DNA of 64,000 bases from Notamacropus eugenii (lineage: Eukaryota; Chordata; Mammalia; Diprotodontia; Macropodidae). The position numbers and the translations under genes were made by a program. Location of the stretch: positions 8,624,001 through 8,688,000 of the forward strand of contig NC_092872.1 of assembly GCF_028372415.1 (NCBI RefSeq), given 5' to 3'. The notes below the pieces were generated by a model. The model had not been told where the DNA came from and searched no databases. It saw nothing but the letters and a program-made list of their open reading frames with translations. This document shows positions 14,841-25,376 of this stretch, piece by piece; within the stretch, counting starts at the first letter, position 1; every line of letters starts with the position of its first letter.

Positions 14841-15310
14841 TGGTTGTCTTAAGACATTGATGGTAAGGTAAGGGCAAGCAAGGTGGAAGTGCTACTACTG
14901 GGATTGTGGAGATGCTAAAAATAAAGCCTTCCCTCTCCAGCCTCATTTGAAGAGGCAGGTCTTCTCCTGGACCCAGGTCAGTCACCATCTAGGTGCTCAG
15001 AGATCTCTGAGCTTCCCTTCATGAGCTCCGAGCAAGCCCTGGCCAGCCATTGCAGCTTGGGCAGAATGCCTTCAAAAAGGATGTTAAGGATGCCAGTCCG
15101 GAGGGGCTGACCTGGCATTCTTTGAATAAGTGTACTCCTGTGCCAGGAAACTTTGGGCCAGAGACAAGTAGCTTTTCTTCCCTCTTGCACGTTTCCCCTT
15201 GGACACCGGATGCTCTTCTACCATATGGAGGAGTTGGTGTTTCTGGCCCCAGGTCTGGGGTATCTATGGAGCTGACCTAACTAGCACATAACTGATCTGG
15301 TATTTCCCAT
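14841..15310. other. Unassigned intergenic DNA
   Basis: No repeat or gene is recognised. An open frame at 15050-15280 shows no domain or splice context. Confidence 0.35.
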
Positions 15311-15314
15311 GTTA

Positions 15315-15445
15315 GGAGCAGTGATGGGGGTGTGCGGACAGAGCACTGGATTTGGAGTCAGAAAGCCTGAGTTTGGCTTAGCCTCTTACCTTGACCTTGG
15401 GAAAGTCCCTTCTCTCTGGGTCTCAGATTCCTTATCTAAAAAGAT
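15315..15445 (+). repeat. MIR-type SINE, 5' part
   Basis: This plus-strand SINE ('ctggatttggagtcagaaag' to 'tctcagattccttatctaaa') is interrupted by the DNA-transposon-like element that follows. Its tail resumes at 15641 ('ccaaaattcctttctagttt'). Confidence 0.7.
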
Positions 15446-15640
15446 CAGGGATTCTTAACATTTTGTGTGGACCCCATTGGCAGTCTGGTGAAGCCTATGA
15501 ACCTCTTCTCATAATAATGTTTTTATATGTATAAAATAAAATGCATAGGATTACAAAGAAAACCAATTCTATTTAAATATCATTATCAAAATATTTAAAA
15601 AATAAAACAAGGTCATGACCCCCTAGTTAAGAACCTCTGG
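15446..15640. mobile_element. hAT-like non-autonomous DNA transposon inserted in a SINE
   Basis: The ends form terminal inverted repeats: the left end 'cagggattcttaac' pairs with the reverse complement of the right end 'gttaagaacctctgg'. The interior is AT-rich and non-coding. The flanking SINE reads continuously when the 195 bp are skipped, which supports insertion after the SINE. No perfect 8-bp target duplication is left. Confidence 0.65.
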
Positions 15641-16560
15641 GCTACATGGTCCCAAAATTCCTTTCTAGTTTTAGGACCTTTGACCTAAGAAGCTCTTTGT
15701 TTGACCATAGTGGGGAGTTGTGGGGGAGGGGATACCTCTTTTCCCATGTGCTTCCTCTGCCTCAGCTTCTGTCTTACCAGGCTTGTGCACTCACTCTACT
15801 GCGTGTGGGAGAGCCAAGTTTTGTACCTTTTGAACCAAGTTCCCCCAAGAACCCAGATTCTTCCCCTTCCCTGCTCGTTTCCTAGACTGGTCCCCATTTG
15901 GAGATAGGAACAAATGTACATATTTTTAATACTAGGGTCACTCTATGGGCCTTGGTTTTCCTCATCAGTAAAATGGAAGGGGTTTAGAACATGTGGTCTT
16001 TAAGTCTGGGTTCTGTGATCCCTCAATTTTGGTGGTCTTTTGGAAGGTCCTTCTCAGCTCTGATAGTCTATGGTTTGCAAGTCCAGCATGAGTCAGCAAG
16101 ATGATATGGCAGCCCCCCAAAACTAATATAATTTTAGCATCTACCCTGATAGGGCTACAACTGTAGTTGCTGACTTCAGCAACTTGGCACCATATTTTAG
16201 GAAGGACATTGACAGAAACAGGAAGTTGTTTTGAGGGTGTTTGCAGACTCCAGACCTTCTGGTTCTATGTGTAATCTATAGTTGGTCCCCTTTCTTATGT
16301 TTTAGTTTCAGACTTCACCTAGGTTTGGAGAAATTCGGGAAGGAGTTGAGGCAGTCAACCACCGGGTCTGGCAAAAGGGCACAGAATTGATGTTTGCAGC
16401 CTCTGGCACTTTTATTCTGTTCATCCTGTCTTTCTAGCTAGAGCAGAGAGCTAATAAGATCCTGAGTGCCCCTGGGACGGGGAGGGGGGGGATGTCTCCT
16501 CACCATTGACCCTCACAGAATCAGAATTTTAGAGTAAAAGGCACCTCAGGCATCGGAAGT
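15641..16560. repeat. SINE tails and CR1/L3 fragment in intergenic DNA
   Basis: 15641-15680 is the tail of the interrupted SINE. 15945-16075 is another plus SINE ('agtaaaatggaaggggttta'). 16185-16250 resembles a CR1/L3 3' region ('caccatattttaggaaggac'). The rest is unassigned. Confidence 0.5.
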
Positions 16561-16599
16561 CATCCCATCCCACCTATGCCCAAGAAGGAATCCCCACGA

Positions 16600-16860
16600 C
16601 CAACATCTATAATATCTTATAAAAATAATGTTACAATATTTTATATGTTTATAGAGCACTTTAAGGTTTATATCATCCTTTCCTCACCAACATCCCATTT
16701 GGGGAGCTTGCATGATAATATAAACATTATTATTCCCATTTTACTGAGACTCAGAGCTGAAATGACTTGCCTTGAGTCTCTAAGTGTCAGAACTGGGATG
16801 GTTCTGTATGATTCAGTATTCACTACCTTCTTTCTCTCATCACTTCACTCGAGGGACAGT
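16600..16860 (-). repeat. MIR-type SINE, antisense
   Basis: The reverse complement carries the SINE tail and core. On the plus strand one sees 'tatagagcactttaaggttt', then 'ttccattttactgagactca', and then 'tgccttgagtctctaagtgt'. Confidence 0.65.
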
Positions 16861-17210
16861 GGAGAGATTTTCCACACCCCAGGTTAAGGCTGTATCCTTG
16901 AAAAAGAACTTTCTATTCCTCTCCCTCCATTGGATCACTTGTGTCTCCAAATCTACATGTTGAGGGACTGGGTGGAGGTCGGTGATGAAGCCCTCCTTGA
17001 TCTATCCCAGGCATGGCCAGAGGGTACATCTGGGATCCAGGCTAGAGCCTTTCACTCTCTGCATCCATCAGTTCATTGGGCAGATGAAACTTTGTGTGAA
17101 AAAGACTGGGATTGGGGATCTAGTAGATTCCAAGCCCAGGATGAGTCAGAACAGCAAAAACAACAAGGCTCCATTGAGGAAGGTTCTATTCAACATGTGA
17201 AGAAAATGCT
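16861..17210. other. Unassigned intergenic DNA
   Basis: No repeat or gene family is recognised. The open frame at 16930-17274 runs into the CR1 remnant and has no protein features. Confidence 0.35.
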
Positions 17211-17214
17211 CTTG

Positions 17215-17640
17215 TTCTCTGCCCTGCTCAGGGCACTTCTGAAATCATATTCAGCTCTGAGCACCCCATTTTAGGGAGGATATTTGAAACCGGAATATAA
17301 CCAAAAGATTGAAAGCAGGAAGTGGAGGGGCTGGAAATCATGCCATGTGAGGACCAAATGAAAGGAACTGGGATGTTTAGCATGGAAAAGGGAGGGTCTG
17401 CCAGGATAGGAGAGCCAATTTCAAGTATTCTAGGGGTTATCATGCAAATACTTGGCTGTAGAGGGCAGATCGGGGAGCAGTAATGGTGTAAGTTGTCAAG
17501 ACACATTTCTAGAAACAAAGAACTCCTAATATCACAAAAAGTAGAATGGGATGCCTGGAAAGGTATCGGATTCTCCATTGCTGAAGGGTTCCAAGCAGGA
17601 GTTAGATAAGTATTTGTTGGGAAGATGGAGGAGAAATTCC
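17215..17640 (+). repeat. CR1/L3 LINE 3' remnant
   Basis: The block contains the classic CR1/L3 phrases 'attcagctctgagcacccca' and 'ccattttagggaggatattt', and then a diverged 3' UTR ending near 'ggaagatggaggagaaattc'. It is an ancient, non-coding fragment. Confidence 0.75.
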
Positions 17641-18200
17641 GTCATTCGGATTCTAGGTCTCTGTCCCTCTGCCCCTTCCCCACTCTCCCTCATCCATCTC
17701 GTCTGTACTCCACTGAGCACATTGATATACCTGTTGTAACCATCCCTTGGCAACATAGTTGAATGAAGTGTGGAAACATACCTGGATGGAACAAGGAGGG
17801 TTGGATCTCCAGGTGCTAGCCCCCTCCCAGAGACCAAAGCCTTGGACCTGTATTGCCCAGGATATACAGGGCTGAGCCCGTTGCAAAGAAATTGCAGATG
17901 TGTGCTGGAGGCAGGGGAAAGAACAGGAATAAGTTCTTTTGTATGAAACCCTAGACCTCGTAAAGCCTATTTCTTCCTTGAGGCTTCTGGGACTCCTCAC
18001 CTGATTTTATTTTTGAGCAGGAGGCAGGTATGTGGTGATGATGGTGAGGGGAGGGGCGTAGTAAAAGGGCCTCACCTGTTTTTCATTTGGAATGACTCGT
18101 GGGTGGGATGGGGGTAAGGAAGTAGAGAATTGGTGAAGGAGTGATCCTTCACTCATAATTAGGAGCAGGACTGGTAAGGTGCATTTAAACAGACCCCCTA
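17641..18200. other. Unassigned intergenic DNA
   Basis: No feature is recognised. There are mixed pyrimidine-rich stretches, and the open frames lack domains. Confidence 0.35.
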
Positions 18201-18465
18201 CAAAGCTGGAAGAGCTCTTGGAGACCACTTACTCCTGCCCCTTTATTTGACAGATGGGGAACATGAAGCCCAGAGAAGAGAACAAGACATAATTGGGGAG
18301 TGGGCTGAGAGCTGGACATGGAAATCTCAGTGTGAATTCCCAATCCTTCTGTTACTGCCTGTGTGAACTTGGGCAAATCACTTCCCCCTTCCTGAGACCT
18401 CAGTTTCCTTCTCTGTAACATACACAGAGTATAAGTATCTGTAACTCTATACAGCTGCCAAAATA
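18200..18465. repeat. Two diverged MIR-type SINEs
   Basis: 18200-18290 is antisense ('ctttatttgacagatgggga'). 18310-18430 is sense ('gtgtgaacttgggcaaatca' then 'ctcagtttccttctctgtaa'). Confidence 0.6.
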
Positions 18466-18469
18466 ATTG

Positions 18470-19205
18470 CCTCAACTTAAACCATGTTACTCCTTTACTT
18501 GAGAAGCTTTTAGTGGCTCCATGTACCCATTTAATGGGTAGCTGGGTGGCACAGTGGATAGAGTACTGAGTCTGGAGTGAGGAAGACTCATCTTCATGAG
18601 TTCAAATCTGGCCTCAGACACTTATGAGTTGTGTGATCCTGGGCAAGTCACTTAACCCTATTTGTCTCAGTTTTTTCCTCTGTAAAAAGAGCTGGAGAAG
18701 AAAATGGCAAACCACTCCCATATCTTTCCCAAGAAAACCCCAAATGAGGGAAGGAAGAATTCAAAATGACTGAACAACAACTGCACCAAGTATGAAACAC
18801 AAAATTTTCAGTTTGGCGTTTAAATCTCATTACCGCTGACCTTTTCAGATTAATTTCATTTTGTTCTCCTTTACACATTCCATATTCTAGCCCAAGTGGG
18901 CCACTTGCTGATCCCCAAACCTGACATTTCAACTCCCACCTCTATGCTTTTGGCATTTCCTCCCAGCCTCAGGCTCAGAGCAGGTGCTAACTTCAATAGG
19001 AAGCTTGTCCTGACACCCCCTCCTTGTGCTCTCACTCTCCTCAAATGATCAAGTGCACACTTACCTGTTTGCACATTGTCTCCCTCTCTAGAAGGTAAGC
19101 TGCTGCAGAGCAGGGAATATTTTTCATTTTTTCTTTGTGTCTCCAGCACCTAGCACACTTCCAGGTGCATAGAAGGCATTCAATTGATTTTTGTTGGATT
19201 GGATT
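18470..19205 (+). repeat. L2 LINE 3' end interrupted by a SINE
   Basis: L2 sequence begins 'ccatgttactcctttacttg' and breaks at about 18534. It resumes near 18785 and runs to the L2 3' end 'tttgtgtctccagcacctag' and 'ttcaattgatttttgttgga'. The central 250 bp are the younger SINE listed separately. There is no coding capacity. Confidence 0.8.
18535..18784 (+). repeat. tRNA-headed marsupial SINE nested in L2
   Basis: This is a complete element: head 'agctgggtggcacagtggat', MIR-like core 'caagtcacttaaccctattt', tail 'ggcaaaccactcccatatct' and end 'aaaatgactgaacaacaact'. Few internal changes suggest that it is younger than its host L2. Confidence 0.85.
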
Positions 19206-19290
19206 GGAATGGAAGGAAAGAAGGAAGGTAGGAAGGGAGAGAGAGAGGGAGGAAGGAAAGAACAAAGGAAGGAAAGAAGGAAAAAAGCAT
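19200..19290 (+). repeat. GAAG/GGAA-rich microsatellite
   Basis: Imperfect AAGG/GAAG units such as 'aaggaaagaaggaaggtagg' grow out of the end of the L2 tail. Confidence 0.85.
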
Positions 19291-19900
19291 TTATTAAGCC
19301 CTGCTATGTTCCAGGGACTGTGCTAAGTGCTTTACAAATATCTCATTTGATCCTCACAATAACCCCTTGAGAGAAGTGCTATTATCCCCGTTTTACAGTT
19401 GAGGAAGCTGAGGCAGACAGGTTACATGAGTTGCCCTGGATCACACAGCTAAGTGACTGAGACTGGATTTGAATTCAGGTTTGCCTGAGGTTTTCCACTG
19501 CTCTCTATCACTGTGCTACCTCACTGATATGAAATTTGCTCAATAATTCAATTCAAATTAACTGATGTCCATTGAACATCTTCTAGGTGCATGGTACTCA
19601 TTGCTATGAAAAATAACAATAATAAACAGCATAGAAAGATCCCTTGACTCACACTCAGGAGACGTGTTCAAGTCTCAGTTCCTCTACTTGGTAGCTATGA
19701 AGTGTAGGACAAATATTTCCCTTTTCTGAGCCTCTCTTAATTCATCTGCAAAATGGGGGTGATGATCTTTTTACGTCTTACCTCTCAGGGCTGGATTTTT
19801 TGTTTTGTTTTATGTTGGGTTTTTAGGAAAGCATTTTGTAAATCTTAAGGTACTATGGAAACGAGGACTGCTTTTAATATGACTCAATCCGTGACCTCAG
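19290..19900. repeat. Antisense and sense MIR-type SINEs
   Basis: 19290-19530 is a nearly full-length antisense MIR-type SINE ('attatccccgttttacagtt', 'ggattcacacagct'-like core). 19610-19870 is a sense copy ('tgagcctctcttaattcatc'), with its tail broken by T-rich sequence. Confidence 0.7.
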
Positions 19901-21060
19901 GGAACTCACAGTCCTCGTAGGCAGATGACACAAGATGCTGTACTGATGCTAGGGTGGAGTAGTACAAAGCCCTGGCAAAGGGAGAGATCACTCCTAGCAC
20001 AGGAAATCCTGGAGGTTTCCTGGAATAGGAGACATTTGAGCTGAGGCAAGGCAAGATTTAGACATTCAAAGACAGGCAGAAGGGGAGGAATTCCAAACAT
20101 TGGGAAAAATATGTAGATGCAAGAAAGGTACGGACATAGGCGGTGAATGGTGATTAGTCCTGCTTGGCCAGAGCTTAGGTTTTAAGAGGAGAATGACGGG
20201 AGATAAGGCTGGAAGGGTAGGTGGAAGGCCTAGAATGCCAGGCTCATTAGTTCATGTCATTCCCGAAGAAGCAGTGGGGGATGGTCGAAGGGTTTCGTAC
20301 AGAGTATCATGAGGAAAGTGGCATTTTAAGGCAGGTTAATCTCCACCAAAGCCCTCTTCTGATGCCCTGTCATGGAGGTGACTCCTGCTTTGGATCAATA
20401 GTGCTCAGGCTCAGACAGCTTCCACTCACCTGGAAAAACCTTTCCTGTGGATGTGGCTATTGCCACATGAGTGTTTGTCATTTGAGGACCAGCCTACCTT
20501 AGAACCACCAGGTGTTTGATTTCTTGTCCACTGAAGCTGATGAAAAACTACAAAGGCAGGGAAGGATTTTGATACACACCAGTAAAGAGCATGCCTATAA
20601 AATCAGAGATCCCAGGAGTATTTTTTAAGCCTTTGTAAAAGACTTTTTTGAATTGTGTATTTTGAAGATACAGCAGGGACAGAAGAACAAACATTCCTCC
20701 TCCCCAACAGCTGAAGATGGAATACGTTCTCTCTTATACCATCTCAGGCTCTAGGGAGAATAGACTTAGGCAGAATAGTTTCTACCTAATATACTCCTAC
20801 CTATTTCAAATTCAAGTGCTACCACTCTGACTGGGCTCGATGCCCAAGGCTGCCCTATGGGGTATTGGTGCTGATCTGGCCACAAAATTCAGTGTGAACT
20901 TGACTTCTTAGTTCGCTGGATGACCTTTTGAAACTCACAGTTTCCTAGTGTCTAATCCTTTGGAGACCAGTCAGCAAATAAAGAAATCGATCACCTTGTC
21001 AATGTGGTTCTGTGTTCCCCATATGCTTTGGTGGCAATAAATCTTTTAAATTTACTTCAA
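19901..21060. other. Mostly unassigned DNA with an ancient dispersed repeat
   Basis: 19901-20250 matches a family of old repeats that also occurs at 21070, 30040, 31830 and 40485 (phrases such as 'tgagctgaggcaaggcaaga' and 'ggagataaggctggaagggt'). I do not assign it. 20250-21060 shows no recognised feature. Confidence 0.4.
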
Positions 21061-21064
21061 CAAG

Positions 21065-21600
21065 CAGGTATAATAAGTACATGCTGTATTTGGAGTGTGG
21101 TACTCTGGAGAAACTAAAGATTCAGTTCCTGCCCTCACGGAGTTCACAATCTAGTTGGTGGCCATGGTACAAACACAAATAATCATACTAAGCAGTGTTG
21201 CTGGATAAATGTGATAGAGAGGGGCAAATCAAGCTTTATGAGAGGCCCCAGGAGAAGCCTGGGGGTAGTGGTTTGGGAAGACTTCTGGGAAGAGGTTACT
21301 TTGAAGGAATATCTGTTAGGAGTTTATTGCAATTGCCTGGGTGAGTGGTACAAATGGTCTGGTCTGGGGAAAGATGGAGACACTGATGGAGAGGAGCATA
21401 GATCTATGTTTTGCAGATGTCAGGGGACAAATTTGGACAGAATCAGAAGACCTTGGTTTAAGTACTGGCCTTGCCACTATCACCTCTAGGATGCTGGGCA
21501 AATGACTTCCCCTCTCTAGGCCTCAGTTTCCTCCTCTGTAAAATGAAGGGATTGGACTGGGCTCTTTCCTATGTCTGACATTCTGGAATTCTATGATTAT
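21065..21600 (+). repeat. Ancient dispersed repeat and MIR-type SINE
   Basis: 21065-21310 belongs to the old family with 'cctgccctcacggagttcac' and 'aagacttctgggaagaggtt'. 21440-21600 is a plus MIR-type SINE ('cctcagtttcctcctctgta'). Confidence 0.6.
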
Positions 21601-21984
21601 GGTTCTGTGGCTCATTGAACCTGAACAGGAATGGACCTGATTCTCTCAGGTGATGTCAAGGAAAGAAAGGGATACTGATTCAGTACCAGCCCCTCCTCCC
21701 CCCATGTCTATGGGTAAAAACAAATGAGTCAGAGAATGACGATGTGGGACTGGAGGGTGAGTGGCTTGGAATCATAGCCTGTCAGTACATAGAGGGGCTA
21801 AATTTAACTCTCAGCTGCAGGCCCTGTCACTTCTGGGACAAACTAATCTTGGGCCCTTGAGATCTAAGCCAGGGGAGCAAGAATGCAGCCACTGGGCCTT
21901 GGTGGAGACCCTCTGGGGAGCTTGGGAGAGAGAGGGAGAGCAGTGGGCTGTACATTCCTTGGGTCCATACACAGCTGGCATAGC

Positions 21985-22495
21985 AGCCTTTATGGGGCAA
22001 CTAGGTGGCACAATGGATAGATCTCTGGACTTGGAGTCAGAATGACCTGAGTTCAAATTTGACAAGCTATGTGATCCAGAGAAAGTCACTTTAACCTCAT
22101 AGAACTCTGGGTCTGGGGTTAAACACAGCAACAAAACACTCATCTTCCTGAGTTTGAATCTGGCTGCAGGCACTTACTAGTTGTGTGATCCTAGGCAAGT
22201 CACTTAACCCTGCTTGCCTCAGTTTCCTCATCTGACAAATGAGCTGGAGGAGGAAACGACAAAACCACTCCAGTGTCTTTGCCAAGAAAACCCCAGACGG
22301 GATCAGAGAGTCAGACAGGACTGACAAAGACTGAACGATCAAAAATGAATATAATAGTGGCTCAGGACCCAGCCCCTAGGGTTGTGGGGAGGATCAAATG
22401 AGTCAATGTTTGTAAAGTGCTTACAGTGCCTGGCACACAGTAGGTGCTTAATAAATGCTTGTTTAAAAACAACAACAACAACAAAAACTAGAGCT
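21985..22495 (+). repeat. Tandem composite of tRNA-headed SINEs
   Basis: A first copy starts 'ggggcaactaggtggcacaa' and is cut in its core near 22130. A second partial copy starts at 22140 ('catcttcctgagtttgaatc') and runs through 'gtgtctttgccaagaaaacc' to about 22345. A MIR tail 'cctggcacacagtaggtgct' and an (AAC)n tail follow to 22495. Confidence 0.75.
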
Positions 22496-22689
22496 ATTTC
22501 AGCAGCGTGTGGGCTTTTTGTGACTGTCTTGGTCCTACCACCCTTCGACCTGAGGTTCCCAAGGACAGGATTGGTTCTCCCTTCTCAGGCCAAGGCCTCC
22601 CTGAAGACCAAAACCCTTTCTTGTCACTTGCTCAAAGAGCCTGCCTGTCATGACTCCCGCTTCCCAGTAGGGTGTGAGTGGCAATATGA

Positions 22690-22900
22690 AGAGTGCAGAG
22701 AAGGCAGTATCATATAATAGAAAAGGAAAGGAATTCAGGGCCAAGGGGCCTGGGTTTGACTCCTGACTCCACCACTTACTAATCTGTGTGATCTCGGGCA
22801 AGTGATTTCACTTGGGGTTCCGTTTCCTCATCTGCAAAAATGATGGGCTAGACTGGAAAGCTTCTCAGGTCCCATCTAGCCCTAAATCATGGATCCTAAG
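22690..22900 (+). repeat. MIR-type SINE
   Basis: The copy shows 'gggtttgactcctgactcca', then 'ccgtttcctcatctgcaaaa', and then a degraded tail. Confidence 0.7.
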
Positions 22901-23053
22901 ACAGCAAATGGAAGTGTAGAACATGTTCTCTGGGTCAGGCAGTCAGAAAGTCCATTCTTTTTGACTTAGAATGGAGAGATGAGTATCTGTTGATGGGGGC
23001 CTGACACTGCACCCCCTGCCGTGAGTCCAGGTGGCTCAGTTCTGGGGCTGGGT

Positions 23054-23056
<3 letters not shown>

Positions 23057-23135
<79 letters not shown>

Positions 23136-23152
23136 CCTCTCCCTCTCCCTCC
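23057..23152 (+). repeat. (CT)n microsatellite upstream of KLHL40
   Basis: There are about 37 uninterrupted CT dinucleotides (23057-23130), followed by CCCTCT units. The tract lies about 1.1 kb upstream of the KLHL40 start codon. The Ser/Leu and Arg/Glu frames through it are artefacts. Confidence 0.97.
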
Positions 23153-23619
23153 CCACTCCTCCTCCCACCTGGATAACCCTGGAGTGTCATGGTCCAGGAA
23201 CCAGTGTCAACCCTACTGGTAACCACCTTCTGGATCCCCAGGAGGCCCCACCCTGTGACCAAGTATCCAGGGATTCAGGCTGCAGCTGTTCCCACCACCT
23301 AGGAAAGGGTCTAGAGGGTATGCCCCACCTCCCTACCTCGATCCCTTTCACTTTCTCCTCAAAATCTCTCCCCCCTGAATTTTCCCACAAGGCTCCCCTT
23401 TTTTCCTCAAGGCGACCTATTCTAAAGGAACATGTGCCATGGCCCCTAGGAGTCTTCAATCCCAGCCAAAGGACAAATGGAGCCACATCCTTAGCTCAAT
23501 TTAGAAATGAGGCAGTTTTTGGTTCATCACAAATGGCATCACTACTCTGGTCCTGAGGTTGGGGGTGGGGCTGGTCCTTGCCATTGCTCTAGGGTTCAGT
23601 CCCCCTCAGTCCCTGGGGC

Positions 23620-23641
23620 TGACTCATAGTTGACTGACTCA
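23620..23641 (+). promoter_or_regulatory. Paired AP-1-type sites upstream of KLHL40
   Basis: TGACTCA occurs twice, at 23620-23626 and 23635-23641, about 180 bp before the TATA-like stretch. A CAGCTG E-box lies at 23283-23288. These are motif matches only, and function is inferred from position. Confidence 0.35.
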
Positions 23642-23808
23642 GGTCCAGTCTCCAGGGCACAGGGTGGAGATTGGGATGGGAGGAGGAGGGGAAACCCAGC
23701 TGTCTTCTCCCCCCTACTCCACCCCCAACTGTCCCTCTGCCCCCCTCATCATATTCAAGGAAGATCAGCTTACATGGAGCCTCAGCCCAGATTCCAACCA
23801 GCTCCTGC

Positions 23809-23823
23809 TATATATATATATAT
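23809..23823 (+). promoter_or_regulatory. KLHL40: TATA-like element, candidate KLHL40 promoter
   Basis: An alternating TA run 'ctatatatatatatatctg' lies in GC-moderate sequence about 370 bp before the KLHL40 ATG. If used, transcription would start near 23840-23855. The leader would then contain a diverged antisense MIR (23990-24110), unless it is removed by a 5' UTR intron (possible donor 'gcaaag|gtatct' at 23931). Confidence 0.35.
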
Positions 23824-24188
23824 CTGCCCCAGCCAAGTCTAACATCGAGACACCCAGACAAGCAGACAGATTGTCAGACACACAGATGGGGGGTTCCATC
23901 CTCAGAGCTCTTGTGGCTCTCTGAAAGCAAAGGTATCTCTTTCTGGTTCATAGGATCATTGACTAAAGAGTTAAAAGGGAGTTTGGAAGTGAATGGTGAA
24001 TTTTATTTGACAGGGCAGAAAACTGAGGATCTGAGAAAGAGACTTGGCCAAGGTGACACCTATAACAGGTGACAGAACAAAGTCCCCCTGACTCCAAATC
24101 TGGTGGGTCCAAAGTGAAGAGGAATTTGTGGGACTTCTGGCTGTACTGATCCCATTCCTTACCTTCTGAAGCTGAGGAGAGGACCACC

Positions 24189-25376
24189 ATGGCCCAGAGT
24201 TTGGACCAAATAGAAGAACAGAGACTCTACCAGCAGACCCTCCTCCAGGATGGATTGAAGGACATGTTAGACCATCGCAAATTCTTGGACTGTGTTGTGA
24301 AGGTGAAGGACCAGGAGTTCCCATGTCACCGGCTGGTCTTAGCTGCCTGTAGCCCTTACTTTCGTGCCTTGTTCCTCAAGGACTCAGAAGGGATCCAGGA
24401 GATCAGTTTGGAGGAGGTTTCTCCAGAAGTGATGGGCAAGGTCCTACATTACCTCTACACTTCAGAGATTGATCTCAATGAGGACAATGTTCAGGACCTT
24501 TTTGCTGCAGCCAATCTTTTCCAGATTCCATCCATTTTCACCATCTGTGTTTCCTTCTTGCAGAAGCGTCTCTGCCTCGCCAATTGCCTGGCAGTCTTCC
24601 GTCTTGGCCTCATGCTGGACTGTGCCCGGCTGGCCGTGGCTGCCCGTGACTTCATCTGTGACCGCTTCCCTCTTATTTCTCGTGACCAAGATTTCTACGG
24701 CCTCTCTGCCAATGAGCTCATTGCTGTCATCTCTAGTGACAGCCTCAACGTGGAGAAGGAGGAGGTTGTCTTTGAGGCTGTAATGAAGTGGGCTAGCACC
24801 GGGGATGACCGGGAGGCCCGGCTCCAGGCCCTGCCCACTGTCTTTGAGAGCATCCGCTTCCGACTTCTGCCTCGAGACTACCTTGAAAGTAGAGTGGAAA
24901 AGCACCCACTGGTGAGGGCTCGGCCTGAGCTACTCCGCAAGATTCAGATGGTCAAGGATTCCCATGAAGGAAAGATGACCGTTCTAAAGAGGAAGAAGAA
25001 GAGAGAAGAGATATCTGGAAAAGAAAGAGCCGGGATGGTCAATGGAGTAGATACAGGAAGGCCCTCTGGGAAAGTGAAGAAAGCTGGGGAGAAGGAAGCA
25101 GAAGAGGCCGATGATGATGACACCATCATCCCTGGGATCCTCAATGACACCATGCGCTTTGGGATGTTCCTACAGGATCTAATCTTCATGATCAGTGACA
25201 CAGGGGCTGTGGCCTATGACCCTGGGACCAATGAGTGCTACTTTGCTTCCCTGTCCACTCAGATTCCCAAGAACCATGTCAGCCTTGTGACCAAAGAGAA
25301 CCAGATCTTTGTGGCTGGGGGCCTTTTCTACAATGAGGACAATAAGGAGGACCCTATGAGTTCTTACTTCCTACAG
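24189..25376 (+). CDS. KLHL40: KLHL40 coding exon 1
   Basis: 396 whole codons encode the BTB domain, the BACK domain, the charged linker and the first Kelch segment ([17 protein letters not shown]). The donor is 'ttcctacag|gtacct', phase 0. The linker has a Lys/Arg run (KRKKKR) and an acidic run (EEADDDD). Confidence 0.97.

Noticed and set aside
16930-17274. 114-codon plus-strand frame
   Set aside because: It has no domain or splice context and overlaps a CR1/L3 remnant at its 3' end.
18535-18600. Possible tRNA genes in the SINE heads (here, at 21985, 33440 and 49330)
   Set aside because: They are SINE promoter heads with MIR-like cores attached. No complete cloverleaf was supported.
24462-25201. 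Open frames on the minus strand and other frames within KLHL40 exon 1
   Set aside because: They are shadows of the long coding exon and have no protein features of their own.
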